Origin: Neptunicella plasticusilytica
Lineage (GTDB): Bacteria; Pseudomonadota; Gammaproteobacteria; Enterobacterales; Alteromonadaceae
Direction: 5' to 3'
Assembly: GCF_047922965.1 (NCBI RefSeq)
Contig: NZ_CP150481.1
Coordinates: forward strand, 1,612,001 to 1,676,000
Length of the DNA: 64,000 nt
Both the position numbers and the translations under genes were made by a program. Shown piece by piece: positions 26,676 through 36,541 of this stretch. The notes beneath the pieces were generated by a model. That model saw only the letters and a program-made list of their open reading frames with translations, did no database searches and was not told the origin of the DNA. Position 1 is the first letter of the stretch; every line of letters begins with the position of its first letter.

Positions 26676-27146
26676 TTAGTCGTTGATCATGGCTTGCAAG
26701 TAGTTTTCCTGCCCCAGTTGTTGCCACAGATGTAATTGGGTTTCCAGCCAGTCGATATATTCCTCTTCCTGTTCAAGAATATCGTCGAGTATTTCTCTGG
26801 ACACATAGTCCGCTTGTTCTTCACACACTGCGATGGCGGTTTTGGTTATGGCCAGGTGTTCCATTTGCATAGCGAGATCGCACTTCAGCATTTCATGGGT
26901 GTCTTCACCAATGCGCAGCTTTTCCAGATGTTGTAAATTGGGCAGTCCCTCAAGCATCAGAATGCGTTCAATTAAACGATCGGCTTGCTTCATATCCAGA
27001 ATGGATTTCTTGTATTCTTTTTCGTTTAGTACCGAAAGCCCCCAATTTTTAAACATGCGGGCATGTAAAAAGTACTGGTTAATAGAGGTTAACTCGCAGG
27101 TGAGTACTTTACTCAGTTGCTCTAAAGCTAATTTATTTCCGCGCAT
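26676..27146 (-). CDS. bacterioferritin, haem-binding-type subunit
   Basis: 156 residues, close in sequence to E. coli Bfr (INQYFLHARMFKNWGL). The haem ligand Met52 is present (DMKQADRLIER). Four of the six ferroxidase ligands are changed: Glu51 to Asp, His54 to Gln, Glu94 to Gln and His130 to Tyr; Glu18 and Glu127 remain. It is therefore probably the haem-holding, catalytically weak partner of the neighbouring subunit in mixed 24-mers. First gene of a two-gene operon. Confidence 0.93.
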   Translation of the reverse strand: MRGNKLALEQLSKVLTCELTSINQYFLHARMFKNWGLSVLNEKEYKKSILDMKQADRLIERILMLEGLPNLQHLEKLRIGEDTHEMLKCDLAMQMEHLAITKTAIAVCEEQADYVSREILDDILEQEEEYIDWLETQLHLWQQLGQENYLQAMIND

Positions 27147-27255
27147 GGAATTGCCGTTATCTGGTGTATTTGATGGCTATAAAGGTAGTTGTTTTTAGCT
27201 TGAATTACAAGTTGAAATAAATAAAAGTGCAATAAAAACAATGACATACAAACGT

Positions 27256-27275
27256 TAAGTATTATCATTCTTAAT
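27256..27275 (-). promoter_or_regulatory. weak Fur-box-like site upstream of the bacterioferritin operon
   Basis: The minus-strand reading ATTAAGAATGATAATACTTA contains GATAAT-type hexamers resembling the Fur consensus GATAATGATAATCATTATC, with several mismatches. Position upstream of the first bfr gene is suitable. Confidence 0.35.
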
Positions 27276-27420
27276 TTGTTTAAGTTTATCTAATCAACTG
27301 TAAAGCTGAACAGAAGCTTGGCTTCACAAAGAAATGAAAGTTAACGTACTGAATTATAAAAATAAAAATGCAGGAGGAGAAAAATAGAACAGGCGAGGTG
27401 TCAGAATAAATTAGCTATGA

Positions 27421-27615
27421 TCAACAGACTTCTTTAAACAAGGATTCATCGATGATTGTAGAGTCAATAAGTTGCTGCGCCATTTGCACACATTTGCCAC
27501 ATTGCCCGCCGACACCCAAGTGTTTACGCAACTCACGCATCGAGCCTACGCCGTCCTCACGAACTGCTTTTTCGATTTGTTTGTCGGTAATGGCGTAACA
27601 AAGACATATATACAC
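27421..27615 (-). CDS. bfd: bacterioferritin-associated ferredoxin Bfd
   Basis: 64 residues. [2Fe-2S] ferredoxin that reduces the bacterioferritin haem to release iron. Cluster cysteines Cys4, Cys6, Cys39 and Cys42 (MYICLCYAIT and GGQCGKCVQ). Not in the bfr operon but only about 270 bases upstream, same strand, with its own Fur-like site, which would induce it when iron is short. Confidence 0.93.
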   Translation of the reverse strand: MYICLCYAITDKQIEKAVREDGVGSMRELRKHLGVGGQCGKCVQMAQQLIDSTIIDESLFKEVC

Positions 27616-27642
27616 TAAAATTCACCTCAGTAGTGATACTGT

Positions 27643-27664
27643 AAATGATAATAATTGTTATTTA
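27643..27664 (-). promoter_or_regulatory. Fur-box-like site upstream of bfd
   Basis: The stretch AATGATAATAATTGTTATTT is an imperfect palindrome built of GATAAT/ATTATC-like hexamers, about 30 bases upstream of the bfd start. bfd is Fur-repressed in other bacteria. Confidence 0.58.
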
Positions 27665-27912
27665 GTTAAATGCCAAGTTTTATTTTAAATTATTTTGCAT
27701 AGATACCCGTTGCCTCTTCAACATGACGACTCCTGAATATGTTAACGGGAAGTGGGTACAGGTGTTTATTTTCATGTCTTTTTGAATTAGTTCCAAAATA
27801 GTTGGGCTTGTGTCTTGGTTTTTACAAGTCCGTCCCTATAATCTTCACTGAGCTTACGAGAACCATAGGTTTGTTTTCGTAAATCTGACAATTCTAATCT
27901 GAGGAACATAAT

Positions 27913-28518
27913 ATGAGCGTTTTGGTTGGTCGTCCGGCCCCTGATTTTACAGCAGCAGCGGTACTAGGTAGTGGTGAAATAGTTGATAGCTTCACGTTAA
28001 GTGATGCGATCAAGGGTAAGCCTGCAGTTGTATTTTTCTATCCACTGGACTTCACCTTTGTTTGTCCTTCAGAATTGATCGCATTTGATAAGCGCTATGC
28101 TGAATTCCAGAAGCGTGGTGTTGAAGTTATCGGTGTTTCTATCGATTCCCAGTTTTCTCATAACGCATGGCGCAACACCGCAATTAATGACGGCGGTATT
28201 GGCCAGGTTAAATATACTTTGGTTGCCGATACCAAGCATGAAATCTGCCAGGCATATGATGTTGAACATCCAGACGCCGGTGTGGCGTTCCGTGGTTCAT
28301 TCCTGATCGATGCAGAAGGTGTAGTACGTCACCAGGTAGTGAACGATCTACCTTTAGGTCGTAACGTTGATGAAATGTTGCGCATGGTTGATGCGCTGGC
28401 TTTCCATGAAGAGCATGGTGAAGTTTGTCCGGCCGGCTGGCAGGAAGGTGACAAAGGCATGAACGCTAGCCCTGACGGTGTAGCGGCGTATCTGTCAGAA
28501 AACAGCGACAAGTTATAA
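27913..28518 (+). CDS. typical 2-Cys peroxiredoxin (AhpC/Prx1 type)
   Basis: 201 residues. Reduces hydrogen peroxide and organic peroxides. Peroxidatic Cys51 in DFTFVCPSE, resolving Cys172 in EVCPAGW. The GGIG loop is present but the C-terminal YF helix of overoxidation-sensitive enzymes is not, so it should resist inactivation. No ahpF beside it, so the reductant is presumably thioredoxin. Start fixed by GAGGAACATA. Confidence 0.93.
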   Translation: MSVLVGRPAPDFTAAAVLGSGEIVDSFTLSDAIKGKPAVVFFYPLDFTFVCPSELIAFDKRYAEFQKRGVEVIGVSIDSQFSHNAWRNTAINDGGIGQVKYTLVADTKHEICQAYDVEHPDAGVAFRGSFLIDAEGVVRHQVVNDLPLGRNVDEMLRMVDALAFHEEHGEVCPAGWQEGDKGMNASPDGVAAYLSENSDKL

Positions 28519-28545
28519 TCGCGAATAACAAAATTAGTTGATAGC

Positions 28546-28570
28546 AAAAGCCGCATTATGCGGCTTTTTT
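28546..28570. terminator. terminator after peroxiredoxin
   Basis: AAAGCCGCATTATGCGGCTTTTTT: a perfect stem and T tail, also able to serve the convergent universal stress gene. Confidence 0.88.
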
Positions 28571-28602
28571 ATTGCTCAAATATGAAGTTAAAAATAGCGG
28601 GC

Positions 28603-29484
28603 TTAAGGCTGTATCACCAAGATATTGGTCTTCAACAGGGTAAGCACTTCTTCGGCGGTATTGCCTAATAGTTTCGCTTTCAGTCCTTTGCGGCCGACGG
28701 TACCGATAATTACCAGGCTGGCACCAATATCCGATGCCGTACTGGGAATGACTTTTTCTGCTTCACCATCATTGATATGAATATTCTCGACAGGAATGGG
28801 GTGATCTCCCACCATCTTCTGAATTCGGGGAATATATTTTTTACGGGCTTTTTGAACTGCCTCGGTAGTATCAATAAAGCCGATATCCTTCAGTATTGGC
28901 GAGATGGGTACACTGAAACAGAAATGTAACGGCATCTGCATACTAGTGGAAAACTTGATCCCGGCATCAACCAGCTTCTGGTTTAGCGCCTGCTTGGTGC
29001 GTGAACGCGTTGCCATATCCAACGCGACCATAATGGCCTGCTTGCGTCGCCATCTTTTTTCTGCGACAAGTAGCACCGGAACCAGACCGTTGCGCAATAT
29101 ATGCCAGTCTGTAGGCGTGTAAAAGGGGCCTTCGCTACGATGACCGGTTTTAATAATCAAATCATAACTTGTCAATTTGCAGTGCTGTTTGAGCCAGGCA
29201 GAAATATTTTTTTCCCATAACACTTCTGACGTGGCGTTTTGTTCAAGATCATGTTTGACAATTTGCTTGTTCAACCACTTGTTGTGAGACAGCAGGATCT
29301 GTTTTTGAGCTTCAACCATTTGCTCTTTGCTTAAGCTGGCAGATAGCCCCTGCAGATGTTCATAACTGAAGGCAACAATATGAAGTTTGGCACCGTGACG
29401 TTCAACCATCAGTTTGGCGCGAGCCAGGGCTTTTTGTTCTTTATCTTGTTGATCCGAGATAACCAGAATATGTTCAATTTTCAT
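28603..29484 (-). CDS. tandem universal stress protein (UspE-like)
   Basis: 293 residues from ATG 29484 (the codon before it is a TTG). Two Usp domains in tandem: residues 1-150 and 151-293. The second holds the nucleotide-binding-type motif GTVGRKGLKAKLLGNTAEEVL near the C-terminus; the first has a degenerate version (KTGHRSEGPF). This is the UspE architecture, cytoplasmic, induced by stress and stationary phase. UspE in E. coli is about 316 residues. Confidence 0.85.
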   Translation of the reverse strand: MKIEHILVISDQQDKEQKALARAKLMVERHGAKLHIVAFSYEHLQGLSASLSKEQMVEAQKQILLSHNKWLNKQIVKHDLEQNATSEVLWEKNISAWLKQHCKLTSYDLIIKTGHRSEGPFYTPTDWHILRNGLVPVLLVAEKRWRRKQAIMVALDMATRSRTKQALNQKLVDAGIKFSTSMQMPLHFCFSVPISPILKDIGFIDTTEAVQKARKKYIPRIQKMVGDHPIPVENIHINDGEAEKVIPSTASDIGASLVIIGTVGRKGLKAKLLGNTAEEVLTLLKTNILVIQP

Positions 29485-29575
29485 CAAAGGTACCTGCAGT
29501 AGTTATTTCAGTCAGTGTAAGACATAAACTTTATGATTTAAATCATGTACTTGCTATTGTTGCTAAATAATTCCC

Positions 29576-30208
29576 TCAGGGACGCTCAACAGGCCAACCG
29601 CCAAGTTGTTGCCACTTGTTGACAATATAACAAAATAAATCCGCGGTCTTCTGCGTATCGTACAACGCTGAATGGGCTTCTCGCTGATCAAAGGCAATAT
29701 TTGCTGCTTCACAGGCCTTGATCAGTACAGTTTGTCCCAGCGCTAGCCCGGCTAAGGTGGTCGTATCAAATGAAACAAAGGGATGAAAGGGATTGCGTTT
29801 AATATTGCTGCGTTCAATAGCGGCATTAAAGAAGCCCTGATCAAAGGCTGAATTATGCGCTACGATAACCGAGCGTTGGCAATCGGCTTTCTTTTGCGCT
29901 TTACGAATTTCTTTACAAATTTGGGTCATCGCGGTTGTTTCGTGAACAGCACCGCGTAATGCGCAATAGGGATCAATGCCGTTAAACTCCAGCGCAGATT
30001 TTTCCAGGTTGGCACCTTCAAATGGCTCAATATGAAAATGCAGTGTCATATCCGGATGCAGTACGCCTTGTTGGTCCATTTTTAGCGTGACGGCGGCGAT
30101 TTCTAATAATGCGTCTCTATGCGGGTTAAAACCGGCAGTTTCCACGTCAATTACGACCGGAAAGTAACCTCGAAAGCGTTGATTTAGGTGCATTGCTGTA
30201 TCAGGCAT
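29576..30208 (-). CDS. rnt: ribonuclease T
   Basis: 210 residues from ATG 30208; the longer frame adds 16 residues unlike the family. RNase T is a dimeric 3' exonuclease for tRNA end turnover and 5S/23S rRNA maturation. DEDDh residues visible in FPVVIDVETAGFN, VIVAHNSAFDQGFF, and REAHSALYDTQKTADLF. It is divergent from motY, an arrangement also seen in vibrios. Confidence 0.94.
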   Translation of the reverse strand: MPDTAMHLNQRFRGYFPVVIDVETAGFNPHRDALLEIAAVTLKMDQQGVLHPDMTLHFHIEPFEGANLEKSALEFNGIDPYCALRGAVHETTAMTQICKEIRKAQKKADCQRSVIVAHNSAFDQGFFNAAIERSNIKRNPFHPFVSFDTTTLAGLALGQTVLIKACEAANIAFDQREAHSALYDTQKTADLFCYIVNKWQQLGGWPVERP

Positions 30209-30333
30209 GAATAACGAATAAAATAAAATTGAACGGCAATTATTGCACGCCCACAATCGCTAAACCAATTAATTGAGATTAAATATTTTTTTCTTGGGGT
30301 CGATAACAAATTGAGAGATCAGGCGAGTATGTT

Positions 30334-31194
30334 ATGAAAAAAATAGTATTGCTTTTGGCATGGATACCCATGCTGACCCAGGCTGGTGTGCGCCACTATA
30401 ATGCCAGCATCGAATCTTCCGACTGGAAACTGCAAGATAGCAGCCGTCTTCAATGTACTTTGAAACATCCTATTTCAGGTTATGGTGATGCATTGTTTAC
30501 CAGTTATTCGGGTAAACAGCTGAATATGGAATTTGAACTGGATATGATGAGTTTGCCTGATACCTATTCCGTTGCCGCCGTTTATTCGGTACCTCCTCGC
30601 TGGATGCCGGGGGCAATGCAACGACCTATTGCCCAAATGACGGTCAGAAAACAATATGATGGTGACCTACCCAAACAAGCTGCCTGGACCATGTTATCTG
30701 AACTGGAAAAAGGTTACTGGCCGACAATTTATTATCAGGATTGGTACAACAGCTACGATAAAGTGGCTGTCGGATTGAATGCCAGTAATTTTATGCCGGT
30801 GTACAAACAGTTTGTTGAGTGTGTGTCTAATTTACTGCCGTTTTCTTTTGATGATATTGCCTATACCGTGCTGAATTATAAGAAAAACAGTTCGGATTTG
30901 ACCAAGCAATCCAAGCGTAAGTTAGAGATGATCGGTCAATATCTGCAAGAAGATACCAATATGGAACTGGTGTTACTGGATGCCTATACCGATAGCTACG
31001 GCGGTAAATCAACCAATTATCAACTATCGGTTAATCGTGCGGATACAATAAAAACATTTTTCACAGATAATGGTGTAGATGCATCCCGCATTGAAATAAC
31101 CGGACATGGAGAGCGTAGGCATATCGCGGATAATACTACAGAGCTGTCTCGCGCTAAAAACCGCCGGGTCGTTATCCGCATGGATAAACCTTAA
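30334..31194 (+). CDS. motY: sodium-type flagellar motor protein MotY
   Basis: 286 residues. Signal peptide 1-17, an N-terminal MotY domain (about 18-165) that docks onto the basal body T ring, and a C-terminal OmpA-like peptidoglycan-binding domain (about 170-285, with DAYTDSYGGKSTNYQLSVNRA and GHGERRH). MotY anchors sodium-driven PomAB stators around the polar flagellum. Its 3' end overlaps the convergent phosphodiesterase gene by 4 bases. Confidence 0.92.
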   Translation: MKKIVLLLAWIPMLTQAGVRHYNASIESSDWKLQDSSRLQCTLKHPISGYGDALFTSYSGKQLNMEFELDMMSLPDTYSVAAVYSVPPRWMPGAMQRPIAQMTVRKQYDGDLPKQAAWTMLSELEKGYWPTIYYQDWYNSYDKVAVGLNASNFMPVYKQFVECVSNLLPFSFDDIAYTVLNYKKNSSDLTKQSKRKLEMIGQYLQEDTNMELVLLDAYTDSYGGKSTNYQLSVNRADTIKTFFTDNGVDASRIEITGHGERRHIADNTTELSRAKNRRVVIRMDKP

Positions 31195-32186
31195 TCTACA
31201 GGTTTATCTTGCAGATAGCGGACAGTAATATCAGGGAAATCGCTAAACAGCCCGTCAATCTGCAGTTGTCCAAATAACAGTGCGAATAATTGGCTGGTTT
31301 GGACGTTGTCCGGTAGCGAATCTTGCCTGAATGTATAAGGATGCACTGCTAAACCGGCTTTATGTGCCGCTTCCGCCAGTCCGGTACTTGCAAATGTTTG
31401 CTGATCAATCACTTGAGCAAGCCAGGGACCGATGCCTTGTGCTACCGTGGCAATTTCTGCCAGTCCTTCTGCTGTTTTCAGATAATCATAATTGGTTGAT
31501 GCTTCATGCCAGTCATTTTCTCCTAGTAATTGCACCAGTTTAACTTTGGCTCCCAGTTCATGTCGCCAACGCTTTAGCTCGGCAAAATCAAAGCTCTGGA
31601 TGTAAACGGCTTTGTTTGGGTCATCGAGCTGATGTTTGCGCAATGTGGCTAACACCATTTTACTGATATCCCGACCCTGTTGACGGTGCCAGGCGGGGGA
31701 TTTTATTTCGGGGTAGAACCCGACCTGTTTACCTGTCATGCGATTAAGCTGACTGATGAGTTCCAGTTGCTCTTCAAAGGTGGCTATGCGGAAATCTGCT
31801 CTGCCCTGATAGCGACTGCTAAACACCATCTTTCCCTGTTGATCGGTGCGCTCATGCACGCGCAGGGTTTGCAATTCAGCCAGACTAAAGTCGATTACAT
31901 AATATCGCCCGTCCGGGCGATGACGTTCAGGGAATTGTTGCTCTACATTAGTAACGGTGTCTAGATGGATATCGTGAAGGACGACCAGAACGTTATCTTT
32001 ACTCAGTACCAGATCCTGTTCGATAAAATCTGCCCCTTGACTATAGGCTAATACTGCTGATTCCAGCGTATGTTCAGGCAAATATCCAGAAGCGCCGCGA
32101 TGGGCAATAACGAGCGGTTTGGCCAAGGGTTGTCCGACTACAAACAGCCCGATAAAAATGGCGCATAGTATTGACCGTAACGGCAT
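31191..32186 (-). CDS. glpQ: periplasmic glycerophosphodiester phosphodiesterase GlpQ
   Basis: 331 residues. Signal peptide 1-22. GDPD catalytic motifs: AHRGASGYLPEHTLES near 28, EQDLVLSKDNVLVVLHD near 56, and YPEIKSPAWH near 160. It splits glycerophosphodiesters into glycerol 3-phosphate and alcohols. No GlpT neighbour is visible. A TonB receptor gene starts divergently upstream. Confidence 0.92.
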   Translation of the reverse strand: MPLRSILCAIFIGLFVVGQPLAKPLVIAHRGASGYLPEHTLESAVLAYSQGADFIEQDLVLSKDNVLVVLHDIHLDTVTNVEQQFPERHRPDGRYYVIDFSLAELQTLRVHERTDQQGKMVFSSRYQGRADFRIATFEEQLELISQLNRMTGKQVGFYPEIKSPAWHRQQGRDISKMVLATLRKHQLDDPNKAVYIQSFDFAELKRWRHELGAKVKLVQLLGENDWHEASTNYDYLKTAEGLAEIATVAQGIGPWLAQVIDQQTFASTGLAEAAHKAGLAVHPYTFRQDSLPDNVQTSQLFALLFGQLQIDGLFSDFPDITVRYLQDKPVD

Positions 32187-32667
32187 AGTTATTCCTCATT
32201 TTTGTGTTTGACCCGCTTACTATACTCGGTAAATCCGCTTTAGGTCTGAATTAAAATGGGGCAATCACAGATAGTGGTCAGGGTAAAAGCTAGCCAAGAT
32301 TTCAGACCCGGTTTTTCCAGGTCCCGGTTTATTGTTCTGCTTTGACAACTCGCCAATAAAAGCGTCACCCATGTTAAAATAATTTATTTTTTTGAAAATA
32401 GATTGTTGGTGATATATTATTCTTGATATTTACTTCTAAATTTGTTTAATTAAACCGCGCCTATAGCTTCCGTTATCAAGAATAACTCGAAACAAAGCGA
32501 TAGAAGCAAAATTAGAAAAAGCTTAGTAGGTGAGGAACAACTCAACGGATCTATTTACGTACTACTAATACGTATCTAAATACAGCACTTTGCCGATCTA
32601 TGTGGTTGCAGCACAGATTGGTAAAGAGTGGAACATGAAAATAATAACTACATCTAAAGGAAATGGT
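32187..32667. other. intergenic region between glpQ and the large TonB receptor gene
   Basis: About 480 bases with no gene. It is AT-rich in its middle (32375-32460). An inverted repeat TACGTA ... TACGTA lies near 32556-32574 (TACGTACTACTAATACGTA). The start region of the receptor holds two other in-frame starts (32590, 32635); the 32668 ATG has the better ribosome site (AAAGGAAA). Confidence 0.5.
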
Positions 32668-35600
32668 ATGAAAGCTATCCAATTATCCAAAACTGCCATA
32701 GCCGTGAACACAGCTATGTTAATAAGTGCAAGTTTGGCTATCCCTGCTTTTGCTGCTCAAGAAGCAGAAAAAGCTTCAGCAGAAGATAGCAAGGAAAAAC
32801 TTGAAATTATTCAAATCACCGGTATTCGCTCATCACTTCGCGAGAACTTGAACAATAAACGTTTCTCAGACTCTATTGTTGATTCAATCAATACCGAAGA
32901 CATCGCTAAAAACCCTGACAAAAATATGGCAGAGGCACTACAGCGTATCCCTGGCGTACAAATTGAGCGTCAGTTTGGTGAGGGGGCCAAAATTTCAATT
33001 CGCGGTACGTCGCCTGACCTAACCAATACCTTGGTAAACGGACAATCGGCCAAGTCTGCTTCATATCTTCCTGGACAATCGGAAAGTAACGCATTCGATT
33101 TCTCAAACATTCCGGCTGAAAGTGTATCCAAAATCGAAGTGCTTAAATCGGCACGTGCAGATATAGATGCGGGTGGAATAGGCGGTACCGTGATTTTGCA
33201 TACCAAAAAACCTTTGGAGCAAGAAGATGGTTACGGTTATTTAAATGTTGAGGGGGAATACAATGATGCGTCAGAAAAATCCTCGCCGCAAATTTCAACC
33301 GCCTACAACTTTGTAACTGAAGATAAAACATTCGGTGCTTCAATCAGTGTTAGCCATCAGCAGCGTAATGCATTTCGTACCGGCTTTGAATCTGACGGAA
33401 TAGCCGGTGGTACAAGTGCTGTTAGTACCGGATTTGCGCAAACCGATGCAATCAGCTGCCCAACTGAAGCATGCTTAAGCAGTGATATCAAATTAAGACA
33501 TATGAACAATCATAACTTGATTGTTACCAGGCATATGGCATTAAACGGTTATACCTACGGCGATCTGGAAGCGGTAGCGGGTAATGGTCCTTATTCAAAC
33601 GTCAATGATCCTACCGATTCAGGCGTATGGAATAATAGTACTCATTATTGGGGACAACCTGATGAAGTGATTGATCCCACTTATATCGACCCGGTTTGGG
33701 GACTGTTCTGGGGTGACCGAAGAGCTGGAGGTTTAGGTCAAACGCCGGCAAGAACAATCGGAGATATGGTGTATGCTCCCGCATTTCAAACCGATGAAAG
33801 CCGTCTGGATACCACTGTTAACCTACAATGGGCGCCAACCGATGCATTAAGCATCAACCTTGAACTTAACCAGAATAAAACCGATCGTGACAATAAAAGC
33901 GATAATTTATACGCGCAGCCGCATAGAATGGTGCAGCTTTTATATAGTAACGACGTGCCGGGAATTGATCCGCGTCTGGTGATGGATCCGGAGCGTGATA
34001 TTGTTTTATCCGCGAACTATCCTATTGATGGGACCTCTCTGGTGCGCGGTGGTGGTGAGGTTTGGGATGGTAATGGCTACTATAGTAGCGCTGGAACCTG
34101 GGGAGAGATGGTACGCCGTGACTCCAATGACCGCAGTGGTACCGAAACCGAGCAAAACCGGTATCATTTAACAGTTGATTATCAAAAAGATGATTTCACG
34201 GTAAAACTGCAAGCAGGTCAGACTAAAGCTGAAAGCACAGTGATGGATCGCAGCACAACCCTTGCTACACGATTTGGTGATTATGAAACGCCTTATTCAG
34301 GTGATAACCCAAATGTGCAAATCCCGACTTATGAGGGGGTTAACCTCGGATATGCTTACAACCCAGAAACCGGGAAAGTGTATTGGGGCGTGCAGGCAGA
34401 CCCTTCACTAACTGGTGATGAATTGGCTGCCGCTCAGCAGCGGGCTGAAAACTTCCTGTTAGCGCCGACCAATGAATTTTATCTACTGACCGGAGGTTTG
34501 CGAAATACCGCTCGCTATCGTGAAAATACAGAAGATTTTGCTCAGGCAGATGTAACATGGCAGCTTGATAACGACTTTTACATTGATAGTGTCAAATTTG
34601 GTGCCAAGTACCGAAATATCGAACGCACGGAACACTATTTTACCGAGAATGCGACTTTTCATGGTTATGCCGATCAAGCAAGTGATTTCCCGCTCATTCT
34701 GGCTGAGCAAATAGTAGGTGGAACGGTTTCGGGCTTAAACTCTGCGGGTCATGATATTCCTAACGAATATTTTGATATCGACCAGGCAAAGCGTAACTCC
34801 CTGCTTAATGATCACTTTTTACTGGTTCATTCTGAATCAAGTCCTAATTTAGGTGCTTGTACCGATGCCATAGCCGCTTCTGGCTCAAATGAATATTATG
34901 GTTGTCGTTCAGGTATGACTGAATCTGCCGGTGATTACTATGATGTGACTGAAGAGCTATTTGCTTACTATGCCATGGCCAATTTTAGTGGTGAAAATTT
35001 CCGCGGTAATATTGGTGTGCGCGTGGTGGATACACAACGTGAATCAATCGGTAATGAGGTAGAGAAAGACGAAAATGGTCAGCAACTGTCTTATCCGTTG
35101 GACCCCAGTGACCCGGGTTATGTGGCTGAGCTTGCCGGTTTCAATAAATACGTACCCCTAGTTCAAACCAGTAGCACTAAAGATTACTTACCCAGCTTCA
35201 ATTTGGCGGTTGATTTAGCCGATGATGTTATTTTACGCGCAGCCGCGTCGAAAAATATTTCTCATCCTAGCCTGAGTCAAATGAGAAGTAACTTTTACTT
35301 AGTAACGGAAAGATCGAGATTATACACCGATGGTCGCCAGCAGTTTCTGACGCCAGAGGGTAACGCCGAACGTCTTGCGATGGACTCACAACGTCGAGGA
35401 TCCGTTGGTAACCCCAATCTTGGTTCCTATACTTCTGTGAACAGCGAACTGGGTATTGAGTGGTATTTCGCCAAGTCGTCCATATTTGCGGTCACAGCAT
35501 TCCAGAAAGACATCAAAAATATGGTTCGTTCAACTTCTCAGGTGCAGAATTTGGATGACTTGGGAGCCGAAGGTAAAACGGACAACAATGGTTATCCTAT

Positions 35601-36402
35601 TTTTGGTGACTATGTTATCAGTTCTTACTTCAATACCGGTCAGCAAAAAGTGAAAGGGGTGGAGTTACAGCTACAGCATGATTTTGGTAATGGTTTTGGT
35701 GGTTTGATTAACTACACTTATACCGATGTTCCAGAGCAGAAATTTAGTAGCTCAACCTTTTCATATGAAATTGCCGATATGAATGATATTGAAACCCATC
35801 AAACCGATCCGGCACAACGTGAATATTTTGAGGTTACTGGTTTTAGCGCTCAAACCACAACGCAATCCGAACCCATGTTTGGACAATCTAAAGATACGTT
35901 GAATGCGTCAGTTTATTATGAAGATGACACGTTTTCAGCACGTCTTTCCTACAACTACCGTAGTGAATTTGCAGATGCAACCTACACTGACGGTATTCGC
36001 TACACTGATGCCCGTCAGCAGTTGGACTTTAAGGCGACGTATCAAATTATGGAAAACCTGATTGCCAGTTTCGCGGTGACCAACCTGACCAATGAAAATG
36101 TCGTTCAATATATAGAAACGTCGCAGATTGTTAATGATCCTGTGATTAATAAGATGAAATGGGTTGATGAGGTTGTTGACGGTGTTGCAACTGGAAACCG
36201 TGTTGTAGCCAAAGATGATAATGGCGTTGAAATCATTGAGTCTTCAATTACTGGAGAGGAAGCTTTTGAGATGCTGTCGCAAGCCAGTGGTATTCCTGTT
36301 TCTGAACTCAAACCCTATTACGAAAACCATTTAGACAAAATATATGTTAACGAGTGGACTAACGGTCGCCGTTTCTATGTTGGTGTAAACTGGACTTTCT
36401 AA
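32668..36402 (+). CDS. large TonB-dependent outer membrane receptor
   Basis: 1244 residues from ATG 32668. Signal peptide 1-30 (ending AFAA). A TonB-box-like IIQITGIR near 48, then a plug domain with NPDKNMAEALQRIPGVQIER and ISIRGTSPDLTNTLVNG, then a beta-barrel ending in a terminal aromatic (VNWTF). This belongs to the Alteromonas/Caulobacter-type TonB receptors that usually import carbohydrates or other organics. At over 1200 residues it is larger than most. The substrate is unknown; neighbouring glpQ gives only a weak hint. Confidence 0.9.
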   Translation: MKAIQLSKTAIAVNTAMLISASLAIPAFAAQEAEKASAEDSKEKLEIIQITGIRSSLRENLNNKRFSDSIVDSINTEDIAKNPDKNMAEALQRIPGVQIERQFGEGAKISIRGTSPDLTNTLVNGQSAKSASYLPGQSESNAFDFSNIPAESVSKIEVLKSARADIDAGGIGGTVILHTKKPLEQEDGYGYLNVEGEYNDASEKSSPQISTAYNFVTEDKTFGASISVSHQQRNAFRTGFESDGIAGGTSAVSTGFAQTDAISCPTEACLSSDIKLRHMNNHNLIVTRHMALNGYTYGDLEAVAGNGPYSNVNDPTDSGVWNNSTHYWGQPDEVIDPTYIDPVWGLFWGDRRAGGLGQTPARTIGDMVYAPAFQTDESRLDTTVNLQWAPTDALSINLELNQNKTDRDNKSDNLYAQPHRMVQLLYSNDVPGIDPRLVMDPERDIVLSANYPIDGTSLVRGGGEVWDGNGYYSSAGTWGEMVRRDSNDRSGTETEQNRYHLTVDYQKDDFTVKLQAGQTKAESTVMDRSTTLATRFGDYETPYSGDNPNVQIPTYEGVNLGYAYNPETGKVYWGVQADPSLTGDELAAAQQRAENFLLAPTNEFYLLTGGLRNTARYRENTEDFAQADVTWQLDNDFYIDSVKFGAKYRNIERTEHYFTENATFHGYADQASDFPLILAEQIVGGTVSGLNSAGHDIPNEYFDIDQAKRNSLLNDHFLLVHSESSPNLGACTDAIAASGSNEYYGCRSGMTESAGDYYDVTEELFAYYAMANFSGENFRGNIGVRVVDTQRESIGNEVEKDENGQQLSYPLDPSDPGYVAELAGFNKYVPLVQTSSTKDYLPSFNLAVDLADDVILRAAASKNISHPSLSQMRSNFYLVTERSRLYTDGRQQFLTPEGNAERLAMDSQRRGSVGNPNLGSYTSVNSELGIEWYFAKSSIFAVTAFQKDIKNMVRSTSQVQNLDDLGAEGKTDNNGYPIFGDYVISSYFNTGQQKVKGVELQLQHDFGNGFGGLINYTYTDVPEQKFSSSTFSYEIADMNDIETHQTDPAQREYFEVTGFSAQTTTQSEPMFGQSKDTLNASVYYEDDTFSARLSYNYRSEFADATYTDGIRYTDARQQLDFKATYQIMENLIASFAVTNLTNENVVQYIETSQIVNDPVINKMKWVDEVVDGVATGNRVVAKDDNGVEIIESSITGEEAFEMLSQASGIPVSELKPYYENHLDKIYVNEWTNGRRFYVGVNWTF

Positions 36403-36442
36403 TATCAACAAGTTTATTTATTAGAGTAATACTTGTTTAGCT

Positions 36443-36484
36443 AAGCACACTAAACGGCCAATGCTGTTTAGTGTGCTTTTTTAT
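36443..36484 (+). terminator. terminator after the TonB receptor
   Basis: AAGCACACTAAAC and GTTTAGTGTGCTT are perfect 13-bp arms with a 9-base loop, followed by a T run. Confidence 0.92.
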
Positions 36485-36541
36485 TTAACTTAATGTGATT
36501 TGATACATGCAATATATGGGAATAGTGCCAAGTTTCTCAGG

